From Chaetomium olivaceum (Eukaryota > Ascomycota > Sordariomycetes > Sordariales > Chaetomiaceae), in assembly GCA_039881045.1 (NCBI GenBank), contig JAYWVB010000028.1:186001-250000 (forward strand): DNA of 64,000 nucleotides, given 5' to 3'. The translations under genes were made by a program, and so were the position numbers. The notes under the pieces are model-generated. The model had not been told where the DNA came from. It searched no databases and saw only the letters and a program-made list of their open reading frames with translations. Positions 34,907 to 46,681 of this stretch are shown here, piece by piece; the first letter of the stretch is position 1, and every line of letters starts with the position of its first letter.

Positions 34907-37233
34907 ATGGAGTACACCCGCTATTCATCCCAGCCGGCAACTGTCGACCTCGTTCGAGCTGACTTGGCGGAAACCTGGACCATCGATGGGTTTGAGGCCG
35001 AGAGTCCAAAGAGGTCCCCCTCCATTTCTCGTCTTAGCGATATGCTCGATCTCGAATACATATCAGTTCCCAGCTCTCCTACCTCAAAGACCGCCAAAAG
35101 AGATCCTCTACCCGAGATACTGGGCGATTTCCTGGAGTTGTCTCCTGCCCGAAAAAGGCGAAGAAGCGAGAGCCAGGACAGGAGGGATACTTACAAGTTG
35201 ACGGCAAGGACCAACGGCAAAACATTTGCTGAGCCACTCACCCAGCCCCCTGGAAAGCCTGTCCGCGCCAACAGACAACCCGATCTAGTGACCGAGATAG
35301 GCTCCTCAACTAAATCGAGCAATTCACCTCGAGGCACGCGCCCTCAACAGCCCAAGACGAGTAAACGCAAGAAGCCAACTCAGTCAACGATGGCAACCGA
35401 ATCGCCCGTGAAAGCTTCTGACTCAAAATCGCGAAAAACAACATCTTCGTCCGCAAAAAAAGGACCAGCAAAAGCGTCCAAGCAAGTCAAAGTCAACTCC
35501 AGATCTCCCACCGCCAGAGCCAAGGCAAAAAAGCAAGCGGACGATGACCTTTTCGAATTAAGTGACATCACAGACACGGAATCGGAATCACGGCCAAAAA
35601 AGCGACAGGCTAAGCAACCATCGCCCAAAGGACGTCAATCACTCCCTCAACGCAAGGCTCGAGTCCCTGAGAAGCAAGGAAGCTCGCCTATCACACTCAA
35701 CAACAAACCCACAACTGTACAGAAGGAACCGCCAACCCACGATGCTCCTCGAAAAACCAAGGTCAAGCCTGAACCAGCAAAGGCCGGCAATACTCTTCAT
35801 GCAGAGCAAGAGGAGGCGCCAAACACCCCTGATCGCCAGGGTGACGAGGCCAAACCCGCGTTGGCTGGGCCTTGTCTCAGTGAACGCCCACGCGAGGGTA
35901 AACCCGTTTTTACCGTTCAAGGCAGAGATGACCCAAGGAAAAGTCCCTCACCAGAGCCTCAGAAACAACTGCCAATATCAGTGGGAGAGAGTGCTTTACT
36001 TCTTCGGGCGCCCTCGAAACACCAGGACGTCATAACCCTGTCCAGCGAAAGTGCAGACGCAGACCGTGCGGATGTAGGATCAAACTCGCCCATGTTTATG
36101 GAGCGAGCTCAAGAGAATGGAGTTGCAGAAGCTGCTCCAGATACCGCCATAATGATCAACGTAGGGCCAAGTTCTGATCAACAATCACCGAAACAGCCAC
36201 CCGTGGACCACAGACATCTTGGTTCCACCCCTCCGCCTTCGTTTCAACTGTATACGTCAGGACACAATCATAAGAGCATCGAGCATAGATTGCCAGCGAG
36301 AATCCAAGAGGCATTCTTTTCTGATGAACAGCTAGTGGCGCCATCACCGTCTCCGACCGCTGCATTGCAGCCCAACGCTGAGGAACTGTCCAGACCCCAG
36401 GACGTTTGGAAGCAAATGGTAGATGATGATTCCCCGCCCGCCATTCTTCGCAGAATTGTAACTGTGAGTGCATTCCTCTTCCGCCTGATAATGCCAACGA
36501 ACTAACTATGTCACAGCTGTTGCACCGTTCTCTGAAACCCCGAGAGCAGGTGGTACGGGACATCGCCGACGATTATAAAGCAAATGCTTTGACCTTACTC
36601 AACAATTTAACTGCCCGACATGACCAGGAGAAGACCGAAACTTCCACTGCCCTCCGAAAGGCGTCTAGCGCGGCTTCTGCGATCTTTTCTGGGGCAGGGC
36701 AGGATATGGCAGTTTTCATCAACAAACTCCGAGACATGGATGTCACTCACACAGCAGATACAATCAAACGGCCGGTTACAGAGAAACTTGATTCTGTCGT
36801 CAGAATATGCCAATCCAGGCTAAGCAGCTGCGTTCAGCAAGGGCCGATTGACGATGACGGTGTGAATGAGCATGGGGACAGTCTTGACGTTCTTGCGGAG
36901 ACCTATCGCCTCAAACTAACCGAAGCAGTCCGACAATCCGCTGACCAATCCCCTGAAACTTCGGGCAAGGTCGAGCTGCGGGTCGATGAATTCATGAGGC
37001 AGTGCCTCGATGGCAAACCTAAAAGAGCCCTGTCTTTCGCAGCTAAAGAGCCCCACAAGCCCGCCCGGAATGCCGACGAAGCTTTAGAGGTGATCTTAGA
37101 CGGTATCATTGACAAGTTCCAAGAGAGCAGAGATGGAGGAAACCTTGAGCGAGCTGTTGCCGAAAATATTGGGAACGTGGTGTCCGAGGACTCCGACATG
37201 GCAGACATTGCGGACATGTGCTTTATAGCGTGA
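34907..37233 (+). CDS. large disordered, basic nuclear-type protein, function unknown
   Basis: Two exons, 34907-36463 and 36517-37233 (53-nt intron, GTGAGT...ACAG), giving 757 aa. The first 500 residues are low-complexity, rich in Ser, Pro, Lys and Gln, with many nuclear-localisation-like patches (SPARKRRRSESQDRR, TSKRKKPTQS, KKRQAKQP) and short acidic stretches (DDDLFELSDITDTESES). The last 250 residues look folded and largely helical (LLHRSLKPREQVVRDIADDY, ILDGIIDKFQESRDG). No catalytic or zinc motif is visible. The composition fits a chromatin, DNA-repair or meiotic scaffold, but I do not recognise the family, so no function is assigned. The ATG follows a TTCGCG context, and no upstream in-frame ATG extends it. 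Confidence 0.8.
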
Positions 37234-37885
37234 TGTTTTATTGTTGCTTTGACTGTTGCTGGCTAGAGGAGCGCCCCAGATTTGGGAGCACAACAAGTGC
37301 CATTTGCGGGAGTTGAGTCAGGTAGTTGGTTGCCCGGAGGAGAGGTTGATGACAACACAAGAGTTGTAGGTTTTAACTTGCTGAGGAGATGCTTGATCAT
37401 GCTTCCACATCTAGATCACGACTGGCTGCAGCGTTCAACGATAACTAGAATGTCAGATAAATACAACTGTATCGATTTCCCGTCTACCAGTCTAAAATCG
37501 TATTCCCAAATCTCCTTATGCCAAAAGAAAGCTAACCTAAAAGTCCAAATCCACAGGGTTGCTTTCAACCAAAATCGGCAAATTCCATAGAGCCTCCAGG
37601 GCTCCAAACACCCCGGGGTACTTTCTTGCGAGTGCCGAGCTTCCCAAACACAAGGAAGCCCATTCGGCCGGGCCCAACTCTCATCCAAAACCAAAACCAA
37701 CCCTCGAATTATGGGAGGATCCCAGCCTGATTACCTTCAATGATGAACACTTCCTCCACATTAACCATGTCGAGATGGCCTGACCAACACCAAGATGATC
37801 ACACACAACCATACTACACCTCGCCACTAAACCGGATGGGTGGGCTTGTGACTTACCGAACCGGTTTATATGTAGGACTTTTGAT
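37234..37885. other. intergenic, convergent 3' ends
   Basis: About 650 bp between converging genes. Nothing recognised beyond likely 3' UTRs. Confidence 0.5.
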
Positions 37886-38939
37886 TTACAGTCTAATGTG
37901 GTGCGACAAATTCCGCTCCGAATCCCATAAGGGCCCGCGGTTCTCGTGCAGCCGCTGCTGCTGCGCAAACAGCCACTCAAACACGGGGCCGCGGTCGGCG
38001 GAGAGGGAGACCGGGAGTTCGTTCAAGTTCTGGGCTCCGTACCGCTGCGGTTGTTGTTGTGTACTTCGCGGTCTGTTCTGTTGTGGGCCTCTTGGTTGGC
38101 GCTTGTGTTGTTGGCTTGGCCATCGGGATGGTTGCCGTGTCTGCTGCGAGGTGGCCTCCGTTGGGGAGGGTGAGGCTGTTTCGGCAGCCTGGGTGGCTTG
38201 CGTTGATGGCGAGCGTTGACATGGGCCGGAAGACGAGTGTCGTGGGAACGACGACCTTGTTCTGGTTTTGGGCTCGGTTGGCTTGGGTGTCGAAAACAAG
38301 CGTGATGGGCTTCGAGCGGACCGGGCGCCGGGCACCACGCCGAGGCCGCACGGCGGGAAGTAGGCCGGCTGGCGCACTGGAGCGAGAGTGGTCGGGGTAT
38401 CTCTGCTGGTCATGTCAGCCGGGTGTGTGTTGCTTAAATGTTTTGCTTATATGGGTCGCAAGAGCTGTGTGAAGCAAGTGCCAACATCCGAGCTAACTGC
38501 GTATAGCAATTCTGAGGGGCTGTAAACAACTTGGAATGGACTTACTGGGCGTTGTTCTGTTTGTCGGATTCAGAAAGTGCGGCCTGCTTGGCCTTCTCTT
38601 TGGCCTGCTTCTCCTTCCTAAACGCTATGTTAACGATGTCATCCACTTGGAGGGCCGAAAACGGGCAGTGTCGGGAACTGCAGGAGTCGAGGGACCCGTC
38701 ATTGGCAATCTATTCCAGTAGCGGGTCCATTTCAGGTTGTTGGGAGAGGGGGCCAAAGCGCTCTGCCAGAAGCGGCTGTAGGTTTGGGAAAGGGAACAGA
38801 ATACATACCACTTCTTGATCTCTTCGAACCCCATCGTGAGCTGGCTCAGACCCCGAGAAGGGCTTGCCCGAAACCCGCCCAGAGATACGAGCGAGAGCAC
38901 TCTTGGGTAGGCCATGCGGATGCGGGTCGAGAAAGACAT
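37886..38939 (-). CDS. unrecognised protein, three-exon model
   Basis: Proposed exons are 38939-38805, 38709-38546 and 38402-37886, giving about 271 aa. Junction 1 reads GFEEIKKWY-IANDGSLDSC; using the TAG at 38710-38712 as the intron acceptor removes the only in-frame stop. Exon 2 ends QVDDIVNIAFRKEKQAKEKA...DKQNNA, just before a perfect GTAAGTCC donor. Exon 3 is Pro/Ser/Gln-rich (TQQQPQRYGAQNLNELPVSL) and ends VFEWLFAQQQRLHENRGPLW. If the second donor is not used, the protein stops at NNAQ, about 100 aa. The N-terminus (MSFSTRIRMAYPRVLSLVSL) could be a mitochondrial presequence, and an internal Met (MGFEEIKKW) is an alternative start. No family is recognised. Confidence 0.5.
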
Positions 38940-41125
38940 GATTAAGATTTATTTTGCTTGTCGTGATTAATCGTGTAGACTGGCGGATGGTTTGTTGAGA
39001 ATGTAGTTAAGGTAGGTTCAAGATGGAGTCCTGAGCAGAAAGAAAAGCAGAAGTAAGTTGGGGAGGGGACAGTTCTTATACTTTTTGGTTTGAGGAACGT
39101 GCTTCGAGCTTGTTCATGTGTTCATGTGTCAAAGGGTCACGTACATCCAAGTCATCAGTTAAGGTTTGCGCTCCGTGCATTACACTAGATGTATGATTCA
39201 TTATTCTCACTGAGAAGAAGGCATACCCACCACGTATGCGATGCACGGGTCCTCTCTAGAAGGCATCATCAGGGTCCATTAATTTGAGTGGGGGACCACT
39301 TTAATCATCTAATGAAAGCCTAGACAATGCCATAGCCCTAGGCAGAACAGATTCTCATGGTGTTTTATCCCTTCCCAGCCGGAAAGGGGGGGTGAGATGA
39401 GGCTCCCACTACGTTACAGTTTTGATTGATTGGTGGATGATGCTGGGGCGAAAGGCTTCTATTCTCTTTTTCAAAAAAGGCCACACTCGGAATAATGTAC
39501 TAAGCAAAGGGCATGTATGTAAGGAAAGACTTGTCTACAGTCTAAGAAGGTATTTGTATATGGCAGCCTAAGGAACAGCTAGGGTCCCATGGTGAATTGC
39601 TCGGGAAGCGAATAAATCGGAATGAGTTGCTTCTTCATTGACTATAATCATGAATCTGGAAGCAACCTAAGTCAGCCGCTTCTGATGGATCGTCGCAATG
39701 CTGGTGGCTTCCTTGTTTGTCAACACCGCCGTATTACCTAAAGTACTCCCTTGGCCACCGAATTCTTCAAGCATCCCAGGATTACAAATGCCCTCCTGCG
39801 CTTGCTTCATGGCCAGTACCAGGAGAGATGAGTACGGAGGGGATACCTCGTCTCATGAACAGACCGTTATGCCAAGAAAGTATGATAGCTCTGATTGGGG
39901 ACAACATTGTTGTAAAGGTATTTGGGTTGCTGTTTCTGGGTTGTCACCTGACACTATCAGGACTTCGGACATGCGGCTCGATACTTGCGCCGCGGCGATG
40001 TCTCGGTGACTCGGAAGCCAAGAACTCTGCAGCATTGCCAGCTGCTGCAAAACGACATTGTTCCCGCTGCATGACCCGGCGTCCCATTATTCCCACACGC
40101 CAACGAAGCAGCAACACCTTCCTGCATTGCATGACAGGGTCGAGGACTTGAACGCCTCGGTAGCCGCCACGCGATCAGTGTATTCTGTAATGGTAGCTGC
40201 AAGGTTTGAAACTCCTAGCCATAAAGGGGCTTAAATAACACTACCGACCACGCTCTCTCGAAGAAAGGGTGGTCCAGACCTGACCTCAAAACCATTCGAG
40301 CCTGGAGTTTGGGGTTGCGCGAGAGGTGACGTCTCACTGCCGGCCAGCGCACCCACCATCTGCACTGTACCGGAGAGAATGTGTCTTGGCGCAGGCGCAG
40401 CCAATGGACCTCATGGGCTCCCGGCCTGGGCCTCGGGTTGCACGCCAGGGTGCGGGAGGATTTGGTGACGTCGGTCTGGAATTGATATCATCTTTTTGTT
40501 CGGACAGGATATCAATACAATTGATTTGTCTGGTATCATCTAAAAATTCACATGCCATCGTTAAAAAGCCTTGACTATTTCGATTTGTTTTTATCCCATC
40601 CCTGTTGTTACTCGGTTCTTCCAGCAGCTCGCCCAAACTGGCCGTGCAGAGCGCAGCCACAATGCGCGGAGGGCGTGTGCTGAGCACTCGCACTCGCATT
40701 GCGGGGCCGCCAGATTCCGTGGCCTAGAAAGCCTCGCTTTTCCTCCCGCTTTAGGTTCTGCCGCCACGCTTGTGCGCACCCGTCTCCCCCCGCCAAGTTG
40801 TCCGAATTGGCCGTCGACGATCGACGACAGCGTCAAAGCGGCGCTCGACCGCTCTTGCCCTTTTTATATCATAATTCACGTACTTGATTCTCGTATACAT
40901 CCTTCTTTTTCTCCCGACCTTGTCGACCAGTGAAGCCGCCTGTGCTTGAAGCCCGAAAAGTTGGATCTCTCCTCCGCGTTTTCCGCGCCCACCAGTATTT
41001 TACCCTATACGCCGGTCCTCCCGGCTCCGTTGCCAATCCAAACCGACTTGACAGCCCACCTGTCACGATTTACCTTTCCGACACTCGATCTCCGTATCCG
41101 AACCCGTTACTCGACCGCCGACAAG
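38940..41125. other. divergent intergenic region
   Basis: About 2.2 kb between two divergent genes. Frames here are short and unconserved. The part from 40600 to 41125 is C/T-rich and probably the promoter/leader of the DEN1-type gene. No repeats or RNA genes recognised. Confidence 0.5.
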
Positions 41126-42369
41126 ATGCGTTTCCGGCAGAGTATGGCCCGGCACTTTGGGGATAGTGTAAGCACGAATACTTTCTCTACTTTCGTGGAG
41201 GAGGCTGTCGAAATGTTGGCCTGGCATGGCTGATGTCTCACGGGTCCGAAAGATGGCGCAAGGGAAAGGCTCGAGGCTCTATTGCTAGAGGGAGATGGTC
41301 CTTTGGGCTTTGGCGCTACTTCTAGTATTATCGGGTTTGTTCCGGGTTGCCGCCTGGTGGATGGTTGTTACAGTGCTCTATTTCCCTGGGACTTCGACTG
41401 ATTCATGAATAGCTCGGCATGTCCTCTCCGAAGCCATACCTTTCTTGTAAGTTTCCTGCGGCCACATTTTGTGCTTCTCACCAGCTAACAACTTCTCTCG
41501 CTAGACCACGATATTCGCCGTACGTCATGAGACAGGATTTAGCTTTCCTTTTGAGGTGGCTAACCGTTTTCTTATTTTTTTTTATTTTTTTTTAGTTGAT
41601 ACCGAAGACATCAAAGCACTCAAGCACGATTGGTTGACGGATAGTGTATGTTTCCACTGTTATTTTATTAATTCGCCCGTATACTAACGGTATTGTAGGC
41701 CATCGCGTTTTGGGAAGAGTATGTCGGAACCCCGGATTCTCGGTTTTCCAATGTCTAACATGCGCCAGATGGCTTGAGCGGGAAATCTTGCCCAAGTACC
41801 CGCAGGCCCGGATTATCCTCCTTCGTCCCGTAGTCTCTCATCTCTTGATGCAGACGACCGACCTCAAAAACGACGCCTCCGCCCTGCCCGACTTCCGTAA
41901 GGTGACGCATATTTTCCTGCCAATAAGTGACAGCCGTGACCGTTGGAACGCCGATAGCGGGAGCCATTGGTCTCTTCTCCTCGTGTCTGTGATCGATCGG
42001 GTAGCATTCCATTACGACTCCCTCGGAGGCTCCAACTTCTCGGCCGCGAAGAGGGGAGTAGACCGTCTGAGCATCGTGTTGGGCATCCCCTTGCGGTTTC
42101 ATCAGCTGGAAGATACCCCACAGCAGGAAAATAGCAAGGACTGTGGCGTCTTTGTCTGCATTTTGATGAGGCACCTGCTCATCAAGCGCCTTCTCAACGC
42201 AAACGCTTATGAGAAGGTCTCCATGTCAATGGCGGGGAAAATGGTTGACAGCCGTGGCGGGAGGAAAGAAATGCTGCGAATCGTCGAGTCGTTACGGAAG
42301 GAAGGCGAAAGGCGTCGGAGCGCCAGCCCATTTGCCAGTTCGTCCAACGACCCACCACGCATCGACTAG
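41126..42369 (+). CDS. DEN1/SENP8-type deneddylase-like cysteine protease (C48)
   Basis: Six exons: 41126-41167, 41413-41446, 41505-41519 (15 nt), 41596-41645, 41699-41718 (20 nt) and 41769-42369. They join in phase to 253 aa, reading PYLS-YHDIR-LDTEDIKALKHDWLTDS-AIAFWEE-WLEREILP, which matches the N-terminus of DEN1/NEDP1-type proteases. The catalytic triad of the Ulp1/SENP fold is present: His120 (SGSHWSLLLV), Asp137 (HYDSLGG) and Cys179 (NSKDCGVFVC), with oxyanion Gln at 172/173. Family members cleave NEDD8 from proteins. The C-terminal 50 residues are charged and unstructured. If the 245-nt first intron is in the leader, translation would instead start at 41419 (MSSPKPYLS), losing 16 residues only. 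Confidence 0.88.
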
Positions 42370-42768
42370 TAATTTTGTGAGAAGGCGTCACGAAAATGGG
42401 CTACAACTGGGCGGCGTTTGCGATATTGTTTTTTATATGGGTTCACGCAAGATCTGGACGGGCACCAAGAGTTGGCCGGTGTTGGAGCCTATCAGGGTGG
42501 CATTGCGATTGAAGGAGTTTGGGAGTTGGGTGGGTTTCAAGTACCCCTGGGTTTGCTGTGAGGTTCTTTGGCAAGTTTCAAGTTATGGTTATCTGAGGTG
42601 GATGCAGCGGTTATGATGGAGTAATATCCAGCAGGAGGGGAAAGCATTGTGCTACGTTTACGCTCAGCCTTCGGGCTGGCACAAGTCTTCACATAATTCC
42701 AATACCTCCGTCAAGCGCTTGCCGTGGCTGTATGCTGATTGGTAGAGCCTTTGATATTCACGTCTTGT
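42370..42768. other. intergenic, convergent 3' ends
   Basis: About 400 bp between converging genes; nothing further recognised. Confidence 0.55.
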
Positions 42769-43526
42769 TCAAAAACGCCGGGTTTGCTCCATCGTCGCAG
42801 AAATAAACCCCCGTAACGCCGCCCATCGACCCGACGTAGCCGCAGGCTGTGCCCCGGTTGCCGGTTGTGTCTCGCCCTCCATATCCATCTTCTCTTGCCC
42901 CGCACTCCCACTCCCGCTACCGACGGCAGCAGCCGCGGACGTCGTCGTCTCTGGTGCAGCAGCAGTCGAGATACTCGCCAACTGTGCCAAACTCCTCCCA
43001 AACCGCTCCATCTCCCCCTTGACCAGCTTCTCCTTGCGCTTCAGCGCCCCCGGCCTGCTCTTCAGACTCTTATGCCGTACTTTCCCCTGCCGCGCCTGCT
43101 CCGCATCCATCGCCCCCGCATCCTCCTCCTCAATCCCAGCTTCAATATCCTCCAGCGCGTCGCCCAGCGACTCGAGCGTCGTCACGAGCTTCTTGGAAGG
43201 GCGCCGCCGCTTTCTGATGCCGCCGGTCCCCTTGCCGGAGGACTTGGCTACGCGCGAGAGAAAGGAGGAATGCTTGATCAGGCGCTTGTCGCGCTTCGAG
43301 TCGATGAACGAGTCGGAGACCACGTTGTCTTCGCGGTGGAGCTTGCGCGGGAGGAGAGGGTCGACGAGGCGGGCGCGGGCTTTTTGGCGCGCTGTGAGGC
43401 GCTTGGAGGGGGCGGGGGCTGTTGGAGCCTACGGAGAGAGAATGGGGGAGGGGTTGTTAGTTTGGACTTTGATGGAGTGATGGAGGGGGCTAGGGGCGGT
43501 GGAGAGGGGAGGGGTGTATGTACCAT
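42769..43526 (-). CDS. SLX9: ribosome biogenesis protein Slx9-like
   Basis: Exon 1 is the ATG alone (43526-43524), exon 2 is 43428-42769, and the intron is 95 nt (GTACAT...CGTAG). The product is 220 aa, beginning MAPTAPAPSKRLTARQKARA. The core signature follows: DPLLPRKLHREDNVVSDSFI, DSKRDKRLIKHSSFLSRV and KRRRPSKKLVTTLESLGDAL. Near the C-terminus is MERFGRSLAQLASIST, then an Ala/Ser/Gly-rich insert, and GRWAALRGFISATMEQT at the end, as in the family. Slx9 works in the nucleus on 40S pre-ribosome maturation and export. The start on a three-base exon is chosen because it gives the family-typical N-terminus and no other Met lies in frame upstream of the conserved block. It sits head-to-head with UBA4 at about 510 bp. 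Confidence 0.87.
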
Positions 43527-44036
43527 TGTCGAGGTTGGTGCCGTGTGTTATTTGAAACTGCTTTGGAGATACGAAACCGAAGAGTGCGTGACAAAAAGGT
43601 TTGGGAGCGATGTGGTCAGGGGATGGTGAGCTTTAAGTTCGCAATCGATGTGCTGGATTGGAATGTGGCATGGCGATTGGACTTTTTAGCGGGGCAGCGC
43701 CTCACCGCTTTCCTAGCAGACCCACTTGGTGGGAACTCGGCTGCTCGCCAAGACGGCCAGGATCTCGATGATGGTGGGGGAGGGGCACTTCATCTCAGCC
43801 CTACAGCGGCACAATCGGAATTTCGGATCTGTTCTGCGAGCAAAGCCTTTCCCAAGTTTGACTGCGGGTCTTGATGCTATTGGTTCAGAATTGGTGATTT
43901 GAACTCGGACAACCCTTTCGTATCCAAGAGGTCGGGGAGAGGGGAAGAAGGGTTGGGATTAAAGGTAGGTAGGTGTGCACCGAGAAGAAACACCAATTAT
44001 CCTCAGATCCCGCTAGGTGCATCCTTTTGGTCACAC
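43527..44036. promoter_or_regulatory. shared divergent promoter region of SLX9 and UBA4
   Basis: About 510 bp between two head-to-head genes. It must contain both 5' leaders and promoters; no individual element was recognised. Confidence 0.45.
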
Positions 44037-45510
44037 ATGGTGGAAAGCGAGCAAGTCGAGGTGAATATGGAAGATCAACCTCTCACCAACGGCAAAGTCA
44101 TGGCTGCAAATGGAGCAAATGGGGCCAGCCGTCGCCTCACAGACGAGGAGTTTGACAGATATTCTCGTCAGATGATCGTTCCGGGAATGGGCAAGGAGGG
44201 TAAGACATGGGCGGAGACGAATATTTGGAAGTCGGTAACTGACAATCCCAGGTCAACTCCGCCTAATCAGCTCACGAGTGCTCATAATCGGAGCTGGCGG
44301 CCTCGGTTGTCCGGCCGCTCAGTATATCGCCGGCGCGGGGATAGGGACCATCGGCATTATCGACGGCGATGTGGTCGAGGCCTCGAATCTTCATCGTCAA
44401 GTCGGCCACAGCAGCTCCCGCATCGGCATGAAGAAAGTCAACAGTCTAATTCAGCACCTCAAAGACTTGAACCCCCTCCCTACTTACGTCCCTTACCCCT
44501 ATCAACTCACGCCCCAAAACGCGGCGGACATCGTTTCACAATACGACCTTGTCATGGATTGCACTGACAACCCCATAACTCGGTATTTAATATCCGACAT
44601 CTGCGTGCTTCTAGGCAAGCCTCTTGTCTCGGCCGCGGCGGTCCAGAAATCAGGTCAGCTCACCGTGCTGAACTGCCCCCCAACACCACAGGGCCTCGTC
44701 GATGGCAAGTACGCCCCCTGCTACAGGTGTTGCTTCCGAAAGCCGCCGCCACCCAGCTCCATGGTATCCTGCGGCGAAGCCGGCATCATGGGACCGGTGG
44801 TTGGCATGATGGGCGTGGCCCAAGCAGGCGAAGCCATCAAAATCCTCGCTTCCGCACTGCACATCCCGCCCCAGGCCACAGACAACACGGACAACGCCAC
44901 CCCAGAGAGAAACCTCCAACAACCAACTTTACTCATCTACACGTATGACCTCGACAGCGCCGTCGGGCCATATTCCTTCCGCGCGCTCAAGATGGGCGGG
45001 CGCAAGCGCAACTGTTTCGCGTGCGGCGAGAACTCGACGCTGACGCTGGAGGGCATCCGCGCCGGCGTGCCCGACTACGTGCAGTTCTGCAGCGTGCCGA
45101 CGTCTAGCGTCAATCTCCCCGCGGAAGAGCGCATCACGGCTGCCGCGTACCACGCGGCGAAGGAGAGCGGCGAGCTAAAGGAGCATGTCCTCATTGATAC
45201 GCGGGAGAGGGGGCATTTCTCGTTTGGGAGTATTGAGGGGGCGGTGAACACCCCCTTCTCAAAATTGTTGATGAAGGCGGCGGCGATCAAGCGGGATGGA
45301 AGTCCGGCTAGTGATATCCTACCGGCCGAGGCGGGGGAGTCGGATGCACCGATCTTTGTGGTTTGCCGGACCGGGATCGATTCCCAAGAGACGGTGGAGA
45401 AGCTGAAAGAGCTTGGGTTGGACAACGGAGGTAAGAGGAGGATTGCAGATATCATGGGGGGCATGAAGGCTTGGAAGGAAGAGGTTGATCCTACGTTTCC
45501 GTACATATGA
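44037..45510 (+). CDS. UBA4: Uba4/MOCS3: E1-like adenylyltransferase and sulfurtransferase
   Basis: Two exons, 44037-44199 and 44252-45510, joining as GMGKEG-QLRLISSRVL; 473 aa. The protein activates Urm1 (and MOCS2A-type carriers) by adenylation and thiocarboxylation, for tRNA wobble-uridine thiolation and protein urmylation in the cytosol. The ThiF/E1 domain begins RYSRQMIVPGMGKEGQ, with ATP-binding GAGGLG at residues 68-73, then DGDVVEASNLHRQ and MDCTDNPITRYLISD. Zinc Cys pairs are CYRC and CFAC. The C-terminal rhodanese domain has HVLIDTRERGHFSFGSIEGA and active-site Cys426 in CRTGID. The short ATG at 44037 precedes a second Met (MEDQPLTNG) that could also serve. Confidence 0.93.
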
Positions 45511-45800
45511 CCTCGTTATAGATGAAGACTTAGAACGCGACATCCGTGACCTAGCATGAACGGGATACCGGCCTGTTAAGCACAACGAGATACGAGTGAT
45601 GTGTACCAAGAGGAGACTTTCGCTGGTTGCTTGGAGATGTCCTGCTGACTATGTTACAACCGAGAAGCCGTGAACTCCAGAAGAACAGATAAAAACCATT
45701 ATGGACTGAATAATACTGATACCGGCTATCGTTGCATATTTCGAGCCGTGTCACAGTACATCCTCACTTATCAAGACAACTCCGACGTTCGAGCAGGCGT

Positions 45801-46681
45801 TCATACGAACCCTCCCTTCTTCTTGTTGAACGACCTCTGGTCCCTCAGCCACTGCCTGTAGCCGGCCACGCTCGAGATCTTTTCGCCGTAGAAGTCGGGT
45901 ACTGCAAACTGTTAGCCACATACTGTCTTCCAGACACCATGAAACAAAACAAAAGCGAGAAAGGCCACCCACCAGGATTCCGCACGGAGCTCGCGCTCGG
46001 ATCAACGCGATGCTTCTTGATGCGCGCAAAGAACTCGCTCTCCTTGACGGCCATCGGACCCTTATACTTGCTCTTGAGCATGTTAAAGACAGCCGAGCCC
46101 AGGCTAGGCCCAACCAGCCATCCCAACGCCGCAAAACCCATGGTCATCAAGCCGAGCGTGATCAGCGGGTCCAGCGGGATCTGGCCGACCACGCTGTCCG
46201 CCATGCCCGAGCTCAGCACCAGCGCCCCCGACGACCCGCTCCCCAGCGCGCCCACGATGCTGAACCCGGACTGCCATCTGCGCCGCGCCTTGCGCAGCTG
46301 GAAGAAGGTGTTCCAGTCCAGCACCGCCTGCTCCGGGTGCGCCGTCGCCGCGGCCTTGGCGGCTGTCTCTGCGGCGCTGGCGTCGGCGGCAGCGTCTTGG
46401 GTCGGGGCCGGCTGGGCTGGTTGGCGGTGGGTGGAGGCGTCGCGGCGCGGCGGTTGGGCGGCTCGGTACTGGGTGATGAGGGAGGAGGGCGTCGGCCTGG
46501 TTGAGAGCGCGCGGGTCTGTGGTTGCTTGGGAGCGGGGGCGGGGGCGGTCATTGAGAATGGGGACACTGTCAGCCCGGCGGCGTATGGGCAGGCAGCGTT
46601 GCGCAGCAGGGCTGGCTGCAGGGCGCTTGCAGAGCGACCCGCGCCCGCACGGAGCATGGTCGTCGCAGTGGAAGAGAACAT
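45801..46681 (-). CDS. PAM17: TIM23 import motor subunit Pam17
   Basis: Two exons, 46681-45973 and 45901-45801, joining as SVRNP-V-PDFYGEKISSVAGYRQW; 269 aa. Pam17 is a mitochondrial inner-membrane subunit of the presequence translocase-associated motor. The N-terminal 100 residues are a presequence rich in Ala, Arg and Ser (MFSSTATTMLRAGAGRSASA), with a Pro/Ala-rich linker. The conserved core starts LDWNTFFQLRKARRRWQSGF. Two membrane helices follow (around IVGALGSGSSGALVLSSGMA, and LITLGLMTMGFAALGWLVGP), then FNMLKSKYKGPMAVKESEFF ARIKKHRVDPS. Without the second exon the conserved C-terminus would be lost, which confirms the intron (GTGGGT donor, GCAG acceptor). Confidence 0.92.

Noticed and set aside
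38543..38712. In-frame TAG as evidence of a pseudogene in the 37.9-38.9 kb gene
   Set aside because: The TAG is a suitable intron acceptor (38710-38712); splicing from the GTATTC donor at 38804 removes it.
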